A program made the position numbers and the translations under genes. Of a stretch of 64,000 bases of DNA, positions 9,475 through 19,360 are shown piece after piece. The notes under the pieces were generated by a model. The model was given only the letters and a program-made list of their open reading frames with translations. It had not been told where the DNA came from and searched no databases. The stretch's first letter is position 1; every line of letters starts with the position of its first letter. Source of the stretch: Thauera sp. (GTDB lineage: Bacteria; Pseudomonadota; Gammaproteobacteria; Burkholderiales; Rhodocyclaceae). The DNA lies in contig JAFLDS010000009.1 in NCBI GenBank assembly GCA_017302295.1, positions 101,123 through 165,122 on the forward strand, written 5' to 3'.

Positions 9475-10661
9475 TCTGGCTCCTGCTGCTGATCGTGCTG
9501 GTCGTCCTCGCCGGCGGCTGGTGGGGGTGGCCGCTGGCCGCGGCGCTGTTCGGCAGCCGCGCAATCAACGACAAGAGCAGCGCGCTCAGCAAGATCACCG
9601 AGCTGATGCGTGCCCATGACATCTCGCCGGCCGAAGTCGCTGCGGTATACCGCGATCCGACACTGATCTCGACCGCGGCCCCCAAACGCAGCAGCGGCGA
9701 GATTGCACGGACGCTCTTCATCTACCTCGGCGCGATCTTCATCCTTGCCGGCATCGGCACCTACATCGGCATGTTCTGGAACCGCATGGGCAGCGTCATG
9801 CGGATCGTCGTCACCCTCGGCGTCGCTTATGCGCTGCTGGTCGTGCTGGTCTCGGCGCTGCACGAGAGGAAGTTTCCCAGGCTCGTCCTGCCGCTGACGC
9901 TGGCGACGGCGTTCATGCTGACGAGCGGCTGGTTCGTCTTCATCGACGAGGTCTTTCCGCGCGGCGACGACTGGCGGCTGGCTGCGCTCGCCGTCTTCGG
10001 CACGATGGCGATTCATCAGGGCCTGCTGTTTCGCCAGTACGCGCTGAGCGTGCTCGCCTTCACCGCCCTGTGCTTCGTCTACGCCTTTCTGTCGGTCGGC
10101 CTCGACCTGCTCGACGTGCCGGCGGGCTTCAGCGCGATCATGCTCGGCGCCTCGCTGTTGCTGGTCGCCAGCGGGCTCGAGAAGTCGCCGCAGCGCAGCC
10201 TCGCCGAGTTTGCCTACCTGATCGCGCTGTGCTGGTTCAACGCCGGCTTGTTCGACCGCGTCGCCATCGCTGCCGCGGCCGACTGGGCCGCGCTGCTGAC
10301 CGGCGCCTCGGTCGTGTCCGCCGCCTACGGCCTGCACAAGGACGGGCGCCAGCTCCGGCTATCGGGCCTCGGCTACCTGATCGGCTCGGCGCTCGCCTAC
10401 AGCGGCCTCTTCGACCTGCTGCGCCAGACCCCGGCCGAGCTGCTCTACTTCGCCGTCACCGCGGCGATGCTCTACGCCTGCGTGCGGCTGCAGAGTCGCG
10501 CGCTGCTCCTGACCACGGTGCTCGCCATGCTCGGTTTCATCGGCTACTTCACCGCCGAACACTTCGTGGATTCGCTCGGCTGGCCGGTCTCGCTGGTCCT
10601 CATGGGCGTCGCCTTCATCGGCGTCGGCACCCTGGCGATGCGGATCAAGCGGCAGATCTGA
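9471..10661 (+). CDS. Polytopic membrane protein, DUF2157-like
   Basis: 396 residues from the GTG at 9471, which overlaps the previous stop. The N-terminus is a hydrophobic helix (WLLLLIVLVVLAGGWWGW), followed by a short soluble stretch (SKITELMRAHDISPAEV) and then about ten transmembrane helices, including IYLGAIFILAGIGTYIGMFW, which recalls DUF2157 proteins. The domain name is a tentative match by pattern. No substrate can be proposed. The open frame extends upstream without a plausible start, so the overlap GTG is preferred. Confidence 0.65.
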   Translation: MIWLLLLIVLVVLAGGWWGWPLAAALFGSRAINDKSSALSKITELMRAHDISPAEVAAVYRDPTLISTAAPKRSSGEIARTLFIYLGAIFILAGIGTYIGMFWNRMGSVMRIVVTLGVAYALLVVLVSALHERKFPRLVLPLTLATAFMLTSGWFVFIDEVFPRGDDWRLAALAVFGTMAIHQGLLFRQYALSVLAFTALCFVYAFLSVGLDLLDVPAGFSAIMLGASLLLVASGLEKSPQRSLAEFAYLIALCWFNAGLFDRVAIAAAADWAALLTGASVVSAAYGLHKDGRQLRLSGLGYLIGSALAYSGLFDLLRQTPAELLYFAVTAAMLYACVRLQSRALLLTTVLAMLGFIGYFTAEHFVDSLGWPVSLVLMGVAFIGVGTLAMRIKRQI

Positions 10662-10673
10662 GGGCGCTGCCTG

Positions 10674-10806
10674 GAAGGGGCTGTACCGGCCGGCCGTTTC
10701 CTCGCCGTACTGGCCGAGGATCCCTTCCACAAGCGCCCGCCCGACGAGAGACTCGTGGGCGATCTTGCCGGGCCACGACGCCGCGCCCTTGATTGATTCA
10801 CTTTCA
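10674..10806 (-). pseudogene. Coding-like fragment, identity unknown
   Basis: The minus strand between the DUF2157-like gene and the RHH/RelE pair holds an open stretch that reads IESESIKGAASWPGKIAHES followed by LVGRALVEGILGQYGEE. Nearly every third codon base is G or C, as in true genes of this genome, and the frame enters the neighbouring gene antisense without a natural end. Only a GTG is available as a start (10813-10815 region). I read it as the broken 5' part of a lost gene. The product is not recognised. Confidence 0.35.
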
Positions 10807-10850
10807 ATCACTATGATTTTTTCAGCATCGCATTGATTACACGAAGCGGC
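10793..10850. promoter_or_regulatory. AT-rich control region of the RHH/RelE pair
   Basis: An AT-rich island in otherwise GC-rich sequence, about 50-100 bases upstream of the antitoxin start. It contains TGATTGATTCACTTTCAATCA, whose outer arms TGATT and AATCA are inverted, plus a second TGATT element near 10842. It is the only plausible site for promoter and operator of the downstream toxin-antitoxin genes. No confident -35/-10 pair was assigned. Confidence 0.4.
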
Positions 10851-10898
10851 TCGGCAGGGCCGCTTCCCTACACCCGCTCCCGACCGACCAGCCTCCAG

Positions 10899-11168
10899 AT
10901 GACACAAGCCGCAACCAAAGTGCTCACCGCCCACGTGCCGCTCCCGCTCGCGGAAAAGGTCGATCAGATGGCCGCGAGGCTGGAGCGCTCGCGCGGCTGG
11001 ATCATGAAGCAAGCGCTCTCCGCCTGGATCGCCCAGGAGGAAGAGCGCGATCGCCTGACCCAGGAGGCGCTCGCCGACGTGGACGCCGGTCTCGTCGTCG
11101 ACCCTCTCGCGGTGCAGGCCTGGGCCGACAGCCTGGGCACGGACCAGCCCCTGCCGCTGCCACGCTGA
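10899..11168 (+). CDS. Ribbon-helix-helix (CopG/ParD-like) antitoxin
   Basis: 89 residues. The N-terminus VLTAHVPLPLAEKVDQMAAR with LERSRGWIMKQALSAWI is a clear RHH DNA-binding fold; the C-terminal half (EEERDRLTQEALADVDAGLV) is the acidic helix that covers a RelE/ParE toxin. The ATG at 10899 is chosen because the RHH begins 11 residues later; the frame remains open upstream without homology. The TGA shares its last base with the toxin ATG at 11168. It is expected to repress from the AT-rich region upstream. Confidence 0.85.
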   Translation: MTQAATKVLTAHVPLPLAEKVDQMAARLERSRGWIMKQALSAWIAQEEERDRLTQEALADVDAGLVVDPLAVQAWADSLGTDQPLPLPR

Positions 11169-11446
11169 TGGAGCTGAAGTGGACCAGCAAGGCGCTTGCC
11201 GATCTGGCGCGCCTGCATGAGTTCCTGGCGACGGCGAACAGGCAGGCCGCCGCAAAGGCGGTACAGGCGCTGACCAAGCCCCCGACCATCCTGCTGACCA
11301 ATCCGCGCATCGGGGAACAGCTCTTCCAGTTCGCGCCGCGCGAGGTCCGGCGGATCCTGGTCGCGCAGTACGAGGTGCGCTACGAGATCCGCGACTCGGT
11401 CATCTACGTCCTGCGGCTGTGGCACACCCGAGAGGACCGTGCCTGA
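11168..11446 (+). CDS. RelE/ParE-family toxin
   Basis: 92 residues with the RelE/ParE fold pattern: MELKWTSKALADLARLHEF, then two amphipathic helices (ANRQAAAKAVQALTKPP), PRIGEQLFQFAPREVRRILV, and the C-terminal strands YEVRYEIRDSVIYVLRLWHT with RED. The Arg and His placement at the end is that of active family members. Family knowledge: either ribosome-dependent mRNA cleavage or gyrase inhibition; which one applies is not decidable here. Only three bases separate it from a truncated jetA gene. Confidence 0.87.
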   Translation: MELKWTSKALADLARLHEFLATANRQAAAKAVQALTKPPTILLTNPRIGEQLFQFAPREVRRILVAQYEVRYEIRDSVIYVLRLWHTREDRA

Positions 11447-11449
11447 CCC

Positions 11450-11960
11450 ATGCCCCTCGACTTCGCCACCCTCGACGCCCTGCGCACCCACCACCCCGCC
11501 TGGCGCCTGCTGCGCTCGGACCATGCGGCGCTGGTGGCGAGCTTCCTGCATCGGGTCTTCGTCACCCCCAACGTGCGCGGCATGCCGGCGGCGGACCTCG
11601 CCGAGGCGCTGGAGGACGAGCTCTACGCGCTGCGCCTCACGCGCGGCGAGGACGCCTTCCCCAAGCCGGCGATCGACTACCTCGACGACTGGGCCGCGGC
11701 CGACAAGGCCTGGCTGCGCAAGTACTACAAGCCCGGCACCGACGAAGCGCAGTTCGATCTCACCCCGGCCACCGAGAAGGCGCTCGCCTGGCTGGCGCAG
11801 CTGAGCGAACGCCAGTTCGTCGGCACCGAGTCGCGGCTGCTCACCCTCTTCGCCCTGCTCAAGCAGATGGGCGAGGGCAGCGAGACCGACCCCGCGCGGC
11901 GCATCGCCGAAGAGATCGAGAGTACCCTGGCCGGAGTCTGGGAAATCGAGGCCAGCAAAC
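11450..11960 (+). pseudogene. jetA: Truncated Wadjet component JetA (DUF3375)
   Basis: Begins MPLDFATLDALRTHHPAWRL at 11450 and continues through SFLHRVFVTPNVRG, YLDDWAAADKAWLRKYY, FDLTPATEKALAWLAQLSER, FVGTESRLLTLFALLKQM and SETDPARRIAEE. This is the N-terminal third of DUF3375, the MukF-like kleisin JetA of Wadjet anti-plasmid systems (normally about 480 residues). Homology stops near 11940; the frame then reads unrelated residues to a stop at 12286 inside the next gene. No jetB, jetC or jetD follows, so the system is dead and has been cut away up to the pseudouridine synthase. Confidence 0.75.
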
Positions 11961-12141
11961 ACCGCGCCTTCCGACATCCGACATTGAGAAGACGAACTCC
12001 TGCGGGAAGCAGTATGAGTCCGTCTTTGTTCGAAGCAGATCGACCAGCACGCGAACCCGTCACGAACACACGGGCGCCTTGCATGGAGGCGGGCCGGTCA
12101 AACGATCTGCGGCAGACTTTCATCAAAACTTGGTTGCACCC

Positions 12142-12780
12142 ATGCCCGCCCTCACCATCCTCCACCTCGACACCGACCTGCTCGTCGTCGACAAGCCCGC
12201 CGGCCTGCTATCCGTTCCGGCCGGGGGTACCGACCGTCAGGACTGCCTGGCGGTGCGTGTGCGGGCGCTGCACGACGATGCGCTGATCGTGCATCGGCTG
12301 GATGCGGCGACGTCAGGCCTGGTGCTGTTTGCCCGCGGCCTGGAGATGCTGCGCCGCATGAGTCTGGCTTTCGAGCAGCGCATGGTGGGCAAGCAGTATG
12401 TGGCCCTGGTACAGGGCCACATGGCCGAGGCGGAAGGCGAGATCGACCTTCCGCTGGGCGAGGATGCCGGCAACCGGCCGCGCCAGATCGTCGACCCGGT
12501 GCGCGGCCGGCGCGCACTGACGCGCTATCAGGTGCTGGAGCGTCTGGGCGACGGCGCGGACGCCCGCACGCGCGTGGCCCTGAAGCCGGTCACCGGCCGC
12601 GCGCACCAGTTGCGCGTGCATCTGCTGGCGCTCGGCCACCCCATCCTCGGTGATCCGCTCTACGCACCGCGCGACAGCGCGGCGCGTTTCCCGCGCATGC
12701 ACCTGCACGCCACCCGCATCGCCTTCATCCATCCGCGGACGCGGGTGCCGATGCAGTTCGAGAGCCGGGTGCCGTTCTGA
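12142..12780 (+). CDS. RluA-family pseudouridine synthase
   Basis: 212 residues starting MPALTILHLDTDLLVVDKPA at 12142. The catalytic motif HRLDAATSGLVLFARG carries the invariant Asp (around residue 55), followed by KPVTGRAHQLRVHL and HPILGDPLY, all standard for RluA-type enzymes that isomerise uridine in rRNA or tRNA. It lacks an S4 domain and is short, like RluA/TruC-sized members. The exact RNA site is not predictable. It starts about 180 bases after the jetA truncation point and marks the return to core sequence. Confidence 0.9.
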   Translation: MPALTILHLDTDLLVVDKPAGLLSVPAGGTDRQDCLAVRVRALHDDALIVHRLDAATSGLVLFARGLEMLRRMSLAFEQRMVGKQYVALVQGHMAEAEGEIDLPLGEDAGNRPRQIVDPVRGRRALTRYQVLERLGDGADARTRVALKPVTGRAHQLRVHLLALGHPILGDPLYAPRDSAARFPRMHLHATRIAFIHPRTRVPMQFESRVPF

Positions 12781-12886
12781 CCGACGGGGCATGCCAGACG
12801 GAACGCTTTCGCAGAATGCGTCGCAGGATCACACGATTCCTGGACTATCCTTCGCAGTTCACAACACACACATAGGAGACTTCACC

Positions 12887-13231
12887 ATGGTCCAGCGATT
12901 CGATGTCGGTGCGCGCATTTCGGAAATGGCGGTGCACAACAGCACCGTTTACCTTGCCGGCCAGATCGCCAAGGATGCCAGCCAGGATATCCGCGGCCAG
13001 ACGCGCCAGATCCTGGACAGCATCGACGCGCTGCTCGCGCGCGCCGGGTCCGACAAGTCGAAGATCCTGATGGCGCAGATCTTCATTGCCGACCTGAAGG
13101 ATTTCCCGGCGATGAACGAGATCTGGGACGCCTGGGTGGTACCGGGCCAGACGCCGCCTCGGGCCACGGTGCTGGCCGGCATGATCAACCCCGACTGGAA
13201 GCTCGAGATCGTCGTCACCGCTGCGCTCTGA
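12887..13231 (+). CDS. RidA/YjgF-family protein
   Basis: 114 residues from the ATG at 12887, with TAGGAGAC eleven bases upstream. RidA-family features include VYLAGQIAKDASQDIRGQTR, the subunit-interface segment LLARAGSDKSKILMAQIFI and the C-terminal PPRATVLAGMINPDWKLEIV, in which the Arg corresponds to the substrate-carboxylate-binding residue of imine deaminases. The family hydrolyses reactive enamine/imine intermediates. Subgroup not determined, so a specific deaminase function is inferred only. Confidence 0.85.
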   Translation: MVQRFDVGARISEMAVHNSTVYLAGQIAKDASQDIRGQTRQILDSIDALLARAGSDKSKILMAQIFIADLKDFPAMNEIWDAWVVPGQTPPRATVLAGMINPDWKLEIVVTAAL

Positions 13232-13263
13232 GCGGCGATGGAGAGCCGGATCGGGCGTCTCGC

Positions 13264-13305
13264 TTGACCCGGCTCAAGACGATGGCATCGTCCCCTGCCT
13301 ATACT
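13264..13305 (+). promoter_or_regulatory. Candidate FNR/Anr-dependent promoter of the bacteriohemerythrin gene
   Basis: TTGACCCGGCTCAA at 13264-13277 matches the FNR consensus TTGAT-N4-ATCAA in 8 of 10 specified positions. TATACT at 13300-13305 is a good -10. With transcription starting about seven bases beyond it, the box centre lies near -41.5, the exact geometry of class II FNR activation. There is no -35 element, as expected for an activated promoter. The start codon follows 33 bases later. Confidence 0.45.
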
Positions 13306-13337
13306 TGCGCCGTCGCGCCACCAAGGAGGAAGTCATC

Positions 13338-13805
13338 GTGCCCATCACCTGGAGTCCCGAACTCGACACCGGCATAGACGTGATCGACCGGCAACATGGC
13401 CGCATCGTCGAATACATCAACGCGCTCGAGCTCGCGCATGCGGCCCACGACCGCGCCGCCGTCGGGCAAACGCTGGACGACCTCGTGGACTACACGATGT
13501 CGCATTTCGCCTTCGAAGAAAGCCTGCAGGAAGACGCCGGCTACCCCTTCGCCAAGGCGCACAAGCGGGTGCATGAACTGTTCGTGCGCAAGGTCGGTGA
13601 ATACGTCGAGCGCCACCGCCTGGGGGACGACGTGAGCGAGGAACTGCACAAGCTGCTCGCCACCTGGCTGATGAACCACATCAAGCGCGACGACGCCGAC
13701 TATGTGGGCGCGGTGAAAACCAGCATGATCGGCATCATCGCCGAGAAGCGCGAGAAGAAGGAGGAGGGCGGCTGGTTCAGCCGCTTCTTCAAGCGCTCAC
13801 ACTGA
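13338..13805 (+). CDS. Bacteriohemerythrin
   Basis: 155 residues from a GTG at 13338 with AAGGAGGA at 13323-13330. All diiron ligands of the four-helix hemerythrin fold are visible: His in IDRQHGRIVE, His and Glu in MSHFAFEESL, two His in KAHKRVHELF, and His plus Asp in MNHIKRDDADY. It reversibly binds O2 and in related bacteria delivers or senses oxygen for respiration. An unusual basic tail (EKREKKEEGGWFSRFFKRSH) extends beyond the domain and may contact membrane or partner protein. The upstream FNR-like box suggests induction when oxygen is low. Confidence 0.93.
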   Translation: MPITWSPELDTGIDVIDRQHGRIVEYINALELAHAAHDRAAVGQTLDDLVDYTMSHFAFEESLQEDAGYPFAKAHKRVHELFVRKVGEYVERHRLGDDVSEELHKLLATWLMNHIKRDDADYVGAVKTSMIGIIAEKREKKEEGGWFSRFFKRSH

Positions 13806-13872
13806 CCGCGCACGGCCTGCAAGGCCGGGGGTGCCGAAAGGCGCCTTCATGCAGCTTGAAAAACGACCAGCC

Positions 13873-14274
13873 TCAGGCCAGCCGGCACTCGTTGGCGATC
13901 GGCTTCTGCGTGCGGCCATCGAGCAGCAGCCCCTTCCACGGCAAGTCGATCCACACCAGGCTTTTTGCTGCGTCCTCGAAGCGCGGCAGGCCCGAGTTCG
14001 ACGGGTCGCGCTCCATCGAGTAGGTGTGGCCGTTCCAGCCGAGCTGGATGCGGTGGTTCACCTTGTCGCGCACCTCGCGGCCGATATGCAGCTTCACGCC
14101 CAGCTCGCAGCGGTAGTCGCCGCTGCCGAGCGCGAACTCGAACTGCCCGCCGTTCTGCACATAGCCGCTACCCGTCTCTGCGCCGGCAGACGGCGGGGGC
14201 GCGGGCGGCTGGCTGGTGCAGGCGGCCAGCACGAGGACGGACGCGAAGGCTGCGGCGAACGAATGGGGAGTCAT
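13873..14274 (-). CDS. Small lipoprotein with MliC-like domain
   Basis: About 133 residues starting MTPHSFAAAFASVLVLAACT; VLAAC is a lipobox, so the mature protein starts at Cys and is membrane-anchored. After a Pro-rich linker the domain reads DYRCELGVKLHIG, an SGLPRFED segment, LVWIDLPWKGLLLDG and a final NEC, a layout like MliC/PliC inhibitors of c-type lysozyme (paired Cys and a W-x-x-K-G loop). The match is by pattern and moderate. It ends 67 bases from the convergent hemerythrin gene. Confidence 0.55.
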   Translation of the reverse strand: MTPHSFAAAFASVLVLAACTSQPPAPPPSAGAETGSGYVQNGGQFEFALGSGDYRCELGVKLHIGREVRDKVNHRIQLGWNGHTYSMERDPSNSGLPRFEDAAKSLVWIDLPWKGLLLDGRTQKPIANECRLA

Positions 14275-14382
14275 GGACACGGGCCGGTTGCTGAAGTCGA
14301 TCCGCGATTCTAGATCGACGGCCGCAGCAGCCGGCGTGGGGCGCCGGCTGCAAAAACGTAAGCAGACTTTACAGGCGGCGGC

Positions 14383-16050
<1,668 letters not shown>

Positions 16051-16167
16051 GGTCACTTCCTGACGAAGAGAGGTGTTGGTGCCCGCCAGACACGACATAC
16101 CGCGACCGACGATCAGCGCGGAAGATAGCACCAAGACCGCAGCGCAGCATCCTGGAAACGTGGCGCG

Positions 16168-17205
16168 CTAGGAGCGCTCAGGCGGGCTTTGTGCCGGATC
16201 CGGCTGGCAGATGCGGCTGCCGAGTACCTCCTTGCGGATGTATTCGCGCCCATAGTGGTGGCCCGCGTCATGCCTGTCGGAGCCCTCGTCGAGAATGCGT
16301 GCGAGCATGCACGCCACGATGCGCATCGAATGCCCCGCGACGAGCGCCTTGCGATCGAACTGCAGGCCCAGGTCGTAGCGGTTGTAGCGGGTCGACGTAA
16401 ACGAGGTCGTGATGAAACGGACCTTTTCGAGGATCTCGCCGCCGTGGTAGATGCGGTAGATCAGCGGGTAGCGATTGCGCACCGCGCCGTCGAACTTCAG
16501 CCGCGTCCAGTTCGTGACCGGCGAAGTGTTGAAGGTCACGACCCGCGTCACCTCGGCAAACTGGTAGCCCGCCTGCTGCGCCAGGCCGCCGCCGAGGGAA
16601 TGTCCCACGGCATGGATGACGATCTCCGGGTTGGCATGACGCAGGCCCTTGATCAGATCCGGCATCATGCTGCGCGCGAGTGCGTATTGCGCCGGTTCGA
16701 AACCGAACAGCGCCGACAGATTCGTCGTCCAGTCGCTGATGAACTGGTCCTTGGTGTTCTCCGTGCCGCGAAAGGCGATCACCGCTTCCGACGGAGGCGC
16801 GTCGCCTTGCCTGAACACGTAAGTTTCATAGAAAAGACCTCGCCCGGGGTCGTCCACACAAGCGTTGCTGCCTCGCCAGCGCATCCAGCGCCCCGTCCCG
16901 TCCGAACTCTTCGGCATGCCGTACGTATCGTCGAAGCCCGTTTCGAGGTAGCCACACCCGCGTCCAATTTTGCGATCCTCGCGATAGACGACTTGGGCGA
17001 ATAGGGCCATGAGCCCGAAATCCTCCGCGATCGCCTGCACGAAAGCATCGTCGAACGCCTGGGGGTCGTCCTTCACCGCATCCCCGTAAGCGCTCAATGT
17101 CGCAATCGGGGTCAGCACGAGACCGCAGCCGCTCATCATGCAGACGACGACGAACGCCAACAGCGCCCGCGTCCAGGAAAAAACGATATGGGGATGCGTC
17201 TTCAC
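16168..17205 (-). CDS. Lipoprotein of the class 3 lipase / alpha-beta hydrolase type
   Basis: 345 residues. The N-terminus has a hydrophobic helix ending in MMSGC, a lipobox. The domain carries the nucleophile elbow VGHSLGGGLAQQAGY with Ser in GHSLG, preceded by EAVIAFRGTENTKDQFISDW, the usual beta-strand and oxyanion region of class 3 lipases. Likely an exported esterase or lipase attached to a membrane. The catalytic Asp and His cannot be fixed by eye; His-rich SDRHDAGHHYGREY near the C-terminus is a candidate. Divergent from the DUF3616 gene. Confidence 0.75.
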   Translation of the reverse strand: MKTHPHIVFSWTRALLAFVVVCMMSGCGLVLTPIATLSAYGDAVKDDPQAFDDAFVQAIAEDFGLMALFAQVVYREDRKIGRGCGYLETGFDDTYGMPKSSDGTGRWMRWRGSNACVDDPGRGLFYETYVFRQGDAPPSEAVIAFRGTENTKDQFISDWTTNLSALFGFEPAQYALARSMMPDLIKGLRHANPEIVIHAVGHSLGGGLAQQAGYQFAEVTRVVTFNTSPVTNWTRLKFDGAVRNRYPLIYRIYHGGEILEKVRFITTSFTSTRYNRYDLGLQFDRKALVAGHSMRIVACMLARILDEGSDRHDAGHHYGREYIRKEVLGSRICQPDPAQSPPERS

Positions 17206-17281
17206 GATTGCCCTCCTTCGCTCGTCCCTGTCAGGATACGCCTACGTCACATTTGCGACGCCCCGACCCGGACCTGAAACG

Positions 17282-18370
17282 ATGCCGAACACCCGAATCC
17301 CCAATGCCGTGCGGCTCGAATTCGCGCCCGGACAGCTGGTGCACACCAATCTCTCCGGCGCTGCCTTCAGCGGCGACTGGCTGTGGGTCGCCGGCGACGA
17401 ATCCTGCGGCGTCGATCGCCTGCGTCGACTCGAACCGACCGGCGCCGAAGCGCTGCGCTACGCCGAACCACATAGCTTCCTCCTGGCCGACTTGCTCGAT
17501 CTGCCGGATGCGGCCGATGTCGAGGCCGACCTCGAAGGCATGGCGCTCGCCGACGGCTACCTGTGGGTCGTCGGCTCGCACGGCCTGAAGCGCAAAAACG
17601 TCAAGCCGGGCCGCAGCGATGCCGACAACGCGAAGCGGCTGGCCAAACTTGCGCTGGATGGCAACCGCCGCGTGCTGGCTCGCCTGCCCGTCGAACATGA
17701 CGCCGACGGCGTGCCGCGCCTGGTGCGCGAAACCGAGGATGGCCGGTGCGCACTGAGGCTGAAGGGCGACGCGAACGACAACCTGCTGACCGAAGCGCTG
17801 GCGGACGATCCCCATTTCAGCCCCTTCCTGTCGATTCCCGGCAAGGACAACGGCTTCGACATCGAAGGCCTGGCCGTGGCAGGAAATCGGCTGCTGCTCG
17901 GCCTGCGCGGCCCGGTGCTGCGCGGCTGGTCGGCGATGCTGGAGGTCGCCGTCGAGGAGAAGGGCGGCCAGTTGCGGCTCGTCCCGCTCGACGACAACGG
18001 CACCCTGCTGCGCAAGCATTTCCTCGATCTGGAAGGCCTCGGCGTCCGCGACCTGCACTTCTGCGGCGACGACCTGTACATCCTCGCCGGCCCGACGATG
18101 GTGCTGAACGGCGAGATCCGCGTCTTCAAGTGGCCCGGCGCCCGCCAGACGCTGGATGCGAACCGCGAGCCGGTGCGCTTCGAATCCGCCCTGCGCGAAG
18201 CGGTCACCCTGCCGCACGGGCGCGGCACCAACCGCGCCGAAGCCATCTGCGCCCTGCCCTCCGGGCTGACCCAACACCCCCTGGCCTGGCTCGTGCTCTA
18301 CGACGCCCCGGGCGAAGACCGCAAGGACGGCGAATACACCGTGTTCGGCGACCTGCTCGCGCGCGACTGA
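17282..18370 (+). CDS. DUF3616 domain protein
   Basis: 362 residues from the ATG at 17282. Beta-propeller-like repeats are seen: FSGDWLWVAGDESCGVDRL, DLEGMALADGYLWVVGSHGL, GFDIEGLAVAGNRLLLGLRG and DLEGLGVRDLHFCGDDLYIL, each with an E-G-[LM]-A type turn. This is the DUF3616 pattern. No signal peptide, so it is cytoplasmic. Biochemical role unknown. It stands alone, 76 bases divergent from the lipase gene. Confidence 0.75.
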   Translation: MPNTRIPNAVRLEFAPGQLVHTNLSGAAFSGDWLWVAGDESCGVDRLRRLEPTGAEALRYAEPHSFLLADLLDLPDAADVEADLEGMALADGYLWVVGSHGLKRKNVKPGRSDADNAKRLAKLALDGNRRVLARLPVEHDADGVPRLVRETEDGRCALRLKGDANDNLLTEALADDPHFSPFLSIPGKDNGFDIEGLAVAGNRLLLGLRGPVLRGWSAMLEVAVEEKGGQLRLVPLDDNGTLLRKHFLDLEGLGVRDLHFCGDDLYILAGPTMVLNGEIRVFKWPGARQTLDANREPVRFESALREAVTLPHGRGTNRAEAICALPSGLTQHPLAWLVLYDAPGEDRKDGEYTVFGDLLARD

Positions 18371-18536
18371 CTGCTGCTGCCAGGTCCCGCAGAGACATCC
18401 GGCAGTGTCAAGACCGCGAGCAGGAGCGCGCACGCACGGCTACAGCGCAACGCGGCCCGCGATGCGGCGGCCGATGCGGGCTGGTGTTAGGATGAGATTC
18501 GCCTCTTCCAGCGACCCGACGTATCAGAGCCCCGCG

Positions 18537-19343
18537 ATGTCATCCTCGCCCGTTGCCCATGTCAGCCGGCTGGCTGTCCTGCTGTTGTCCGCGCTGTCCC
18601 TGCATGCCGCGCCGGCGCATGCCGATCGCCTGCAGGACATCGAGGCGCGCAAGACCCTGCGCGTCTGCGTCTGGCCCGACTACTACGGCATTTCCTTCCG
18701 CAACCCGAAGACCCAGCAGCTGGCGGGCATCGACGTCGACAACGCCGGCGAGCTCGCGAAGGCACTGGGCGTGCGCGCCGAGTTCGTCGACAGCTCCTTC
18801 GCCCGCCTGGTGGACGACCTCGCCGCCGAACGGTGCGACATCGCCATGTTCGCCATCGGCATCACCCCGCAGCGCCAGGAAAGACTGCGCTTCACCCTGC
18901 CCTATCTGGCAAGCGACATCTGCGCGATCACCACCCGGAGCAACCGCCGCATCCGCAACTGGGACGACATCGACCAGCCGGGCACGGTGGTTGCGGTCGC
19001 ACGCGGAACGCTGCACGAGTCGGTGATGCGGGCACGCCTCAAGTCCGCCGAGCTGCGCGTGCTCGACACACCGCAAGCGCGCGAGCAGGAGGTGGAATCC
19101 GGCCGTGCCGACGTGTTCATGACCGACTTCCCGTTCAGCCGGCGCATGCTGGACACCAGCGACTGGGCGCGCCTCGTGGCGCCGACCCAGACCTACCACG
19201 TCACCCCTTACGCCTGGGCGATGCTGCCTGGCGACGACCGCTTCCATGCCCGCGTCGAAGAGGTGCTGGCCACCCTGAAACGCGATGGGCGCCTGATGGA
19301 ACACGCCCGGCGCTACGGGCTCGAACCCATCGTCATCCGCTGA
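18537..19343 (+). CDS. Periplasmic amino-acid-type solute-binding protein (family 3)
   Basis: 268 residues with a signal peptide (MSSSPVAHVSRLAVLLLSAL through APAHA). The mature part shows family 3 signatures: LRVCVWPDYYGISFRN, LAGIDVDNAGELAKALGV, RCDIAMFAIGITPQRQERL and FTLPYLASDICAIT. There is no permease or ATPase gene next to it; 17 bases downstream lies a hybrid histidine kinase. It may therefore work as a ligand receptor for signalling. The start at 18537 is the only one giving a signal peptide without a long non-coding extension. Confidence 0.85.
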   Translation: MSSSPVAHVSRLAVLLLSALSLHAAPAHADRLQDIEARKTLRVCVWPDYYGISFRNPKTQQLAGIDVDNAGELAKALGVRAEFVDSSFARLVDDLAAERCDIAMFAIGITPQRQERLRFTLPYLASDICAITTRSNRRIRNWDDIDQPGTVVAVARGTLHESVMRARLKSAELRVLDTPQAREQEVESGRADVFMTDFPFSRRMLDTSDWARLVAPTQTYHVTPYAWAMLPGDDRFHARVEEVLATLKRDGRLMEHARRYGLEPIVIR

Positions 19344-19360
19344 GCGCCACAACCCACCCG

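Noticed and set aside
14328-14354. Hairpin AGCCGGCG/CGCCGGCT as gpmI terminator
   Set aside because: Read in the gpmI direction, the T-run comes before the hairpin and none follows, so it does not fit a Rho-independent terminator.
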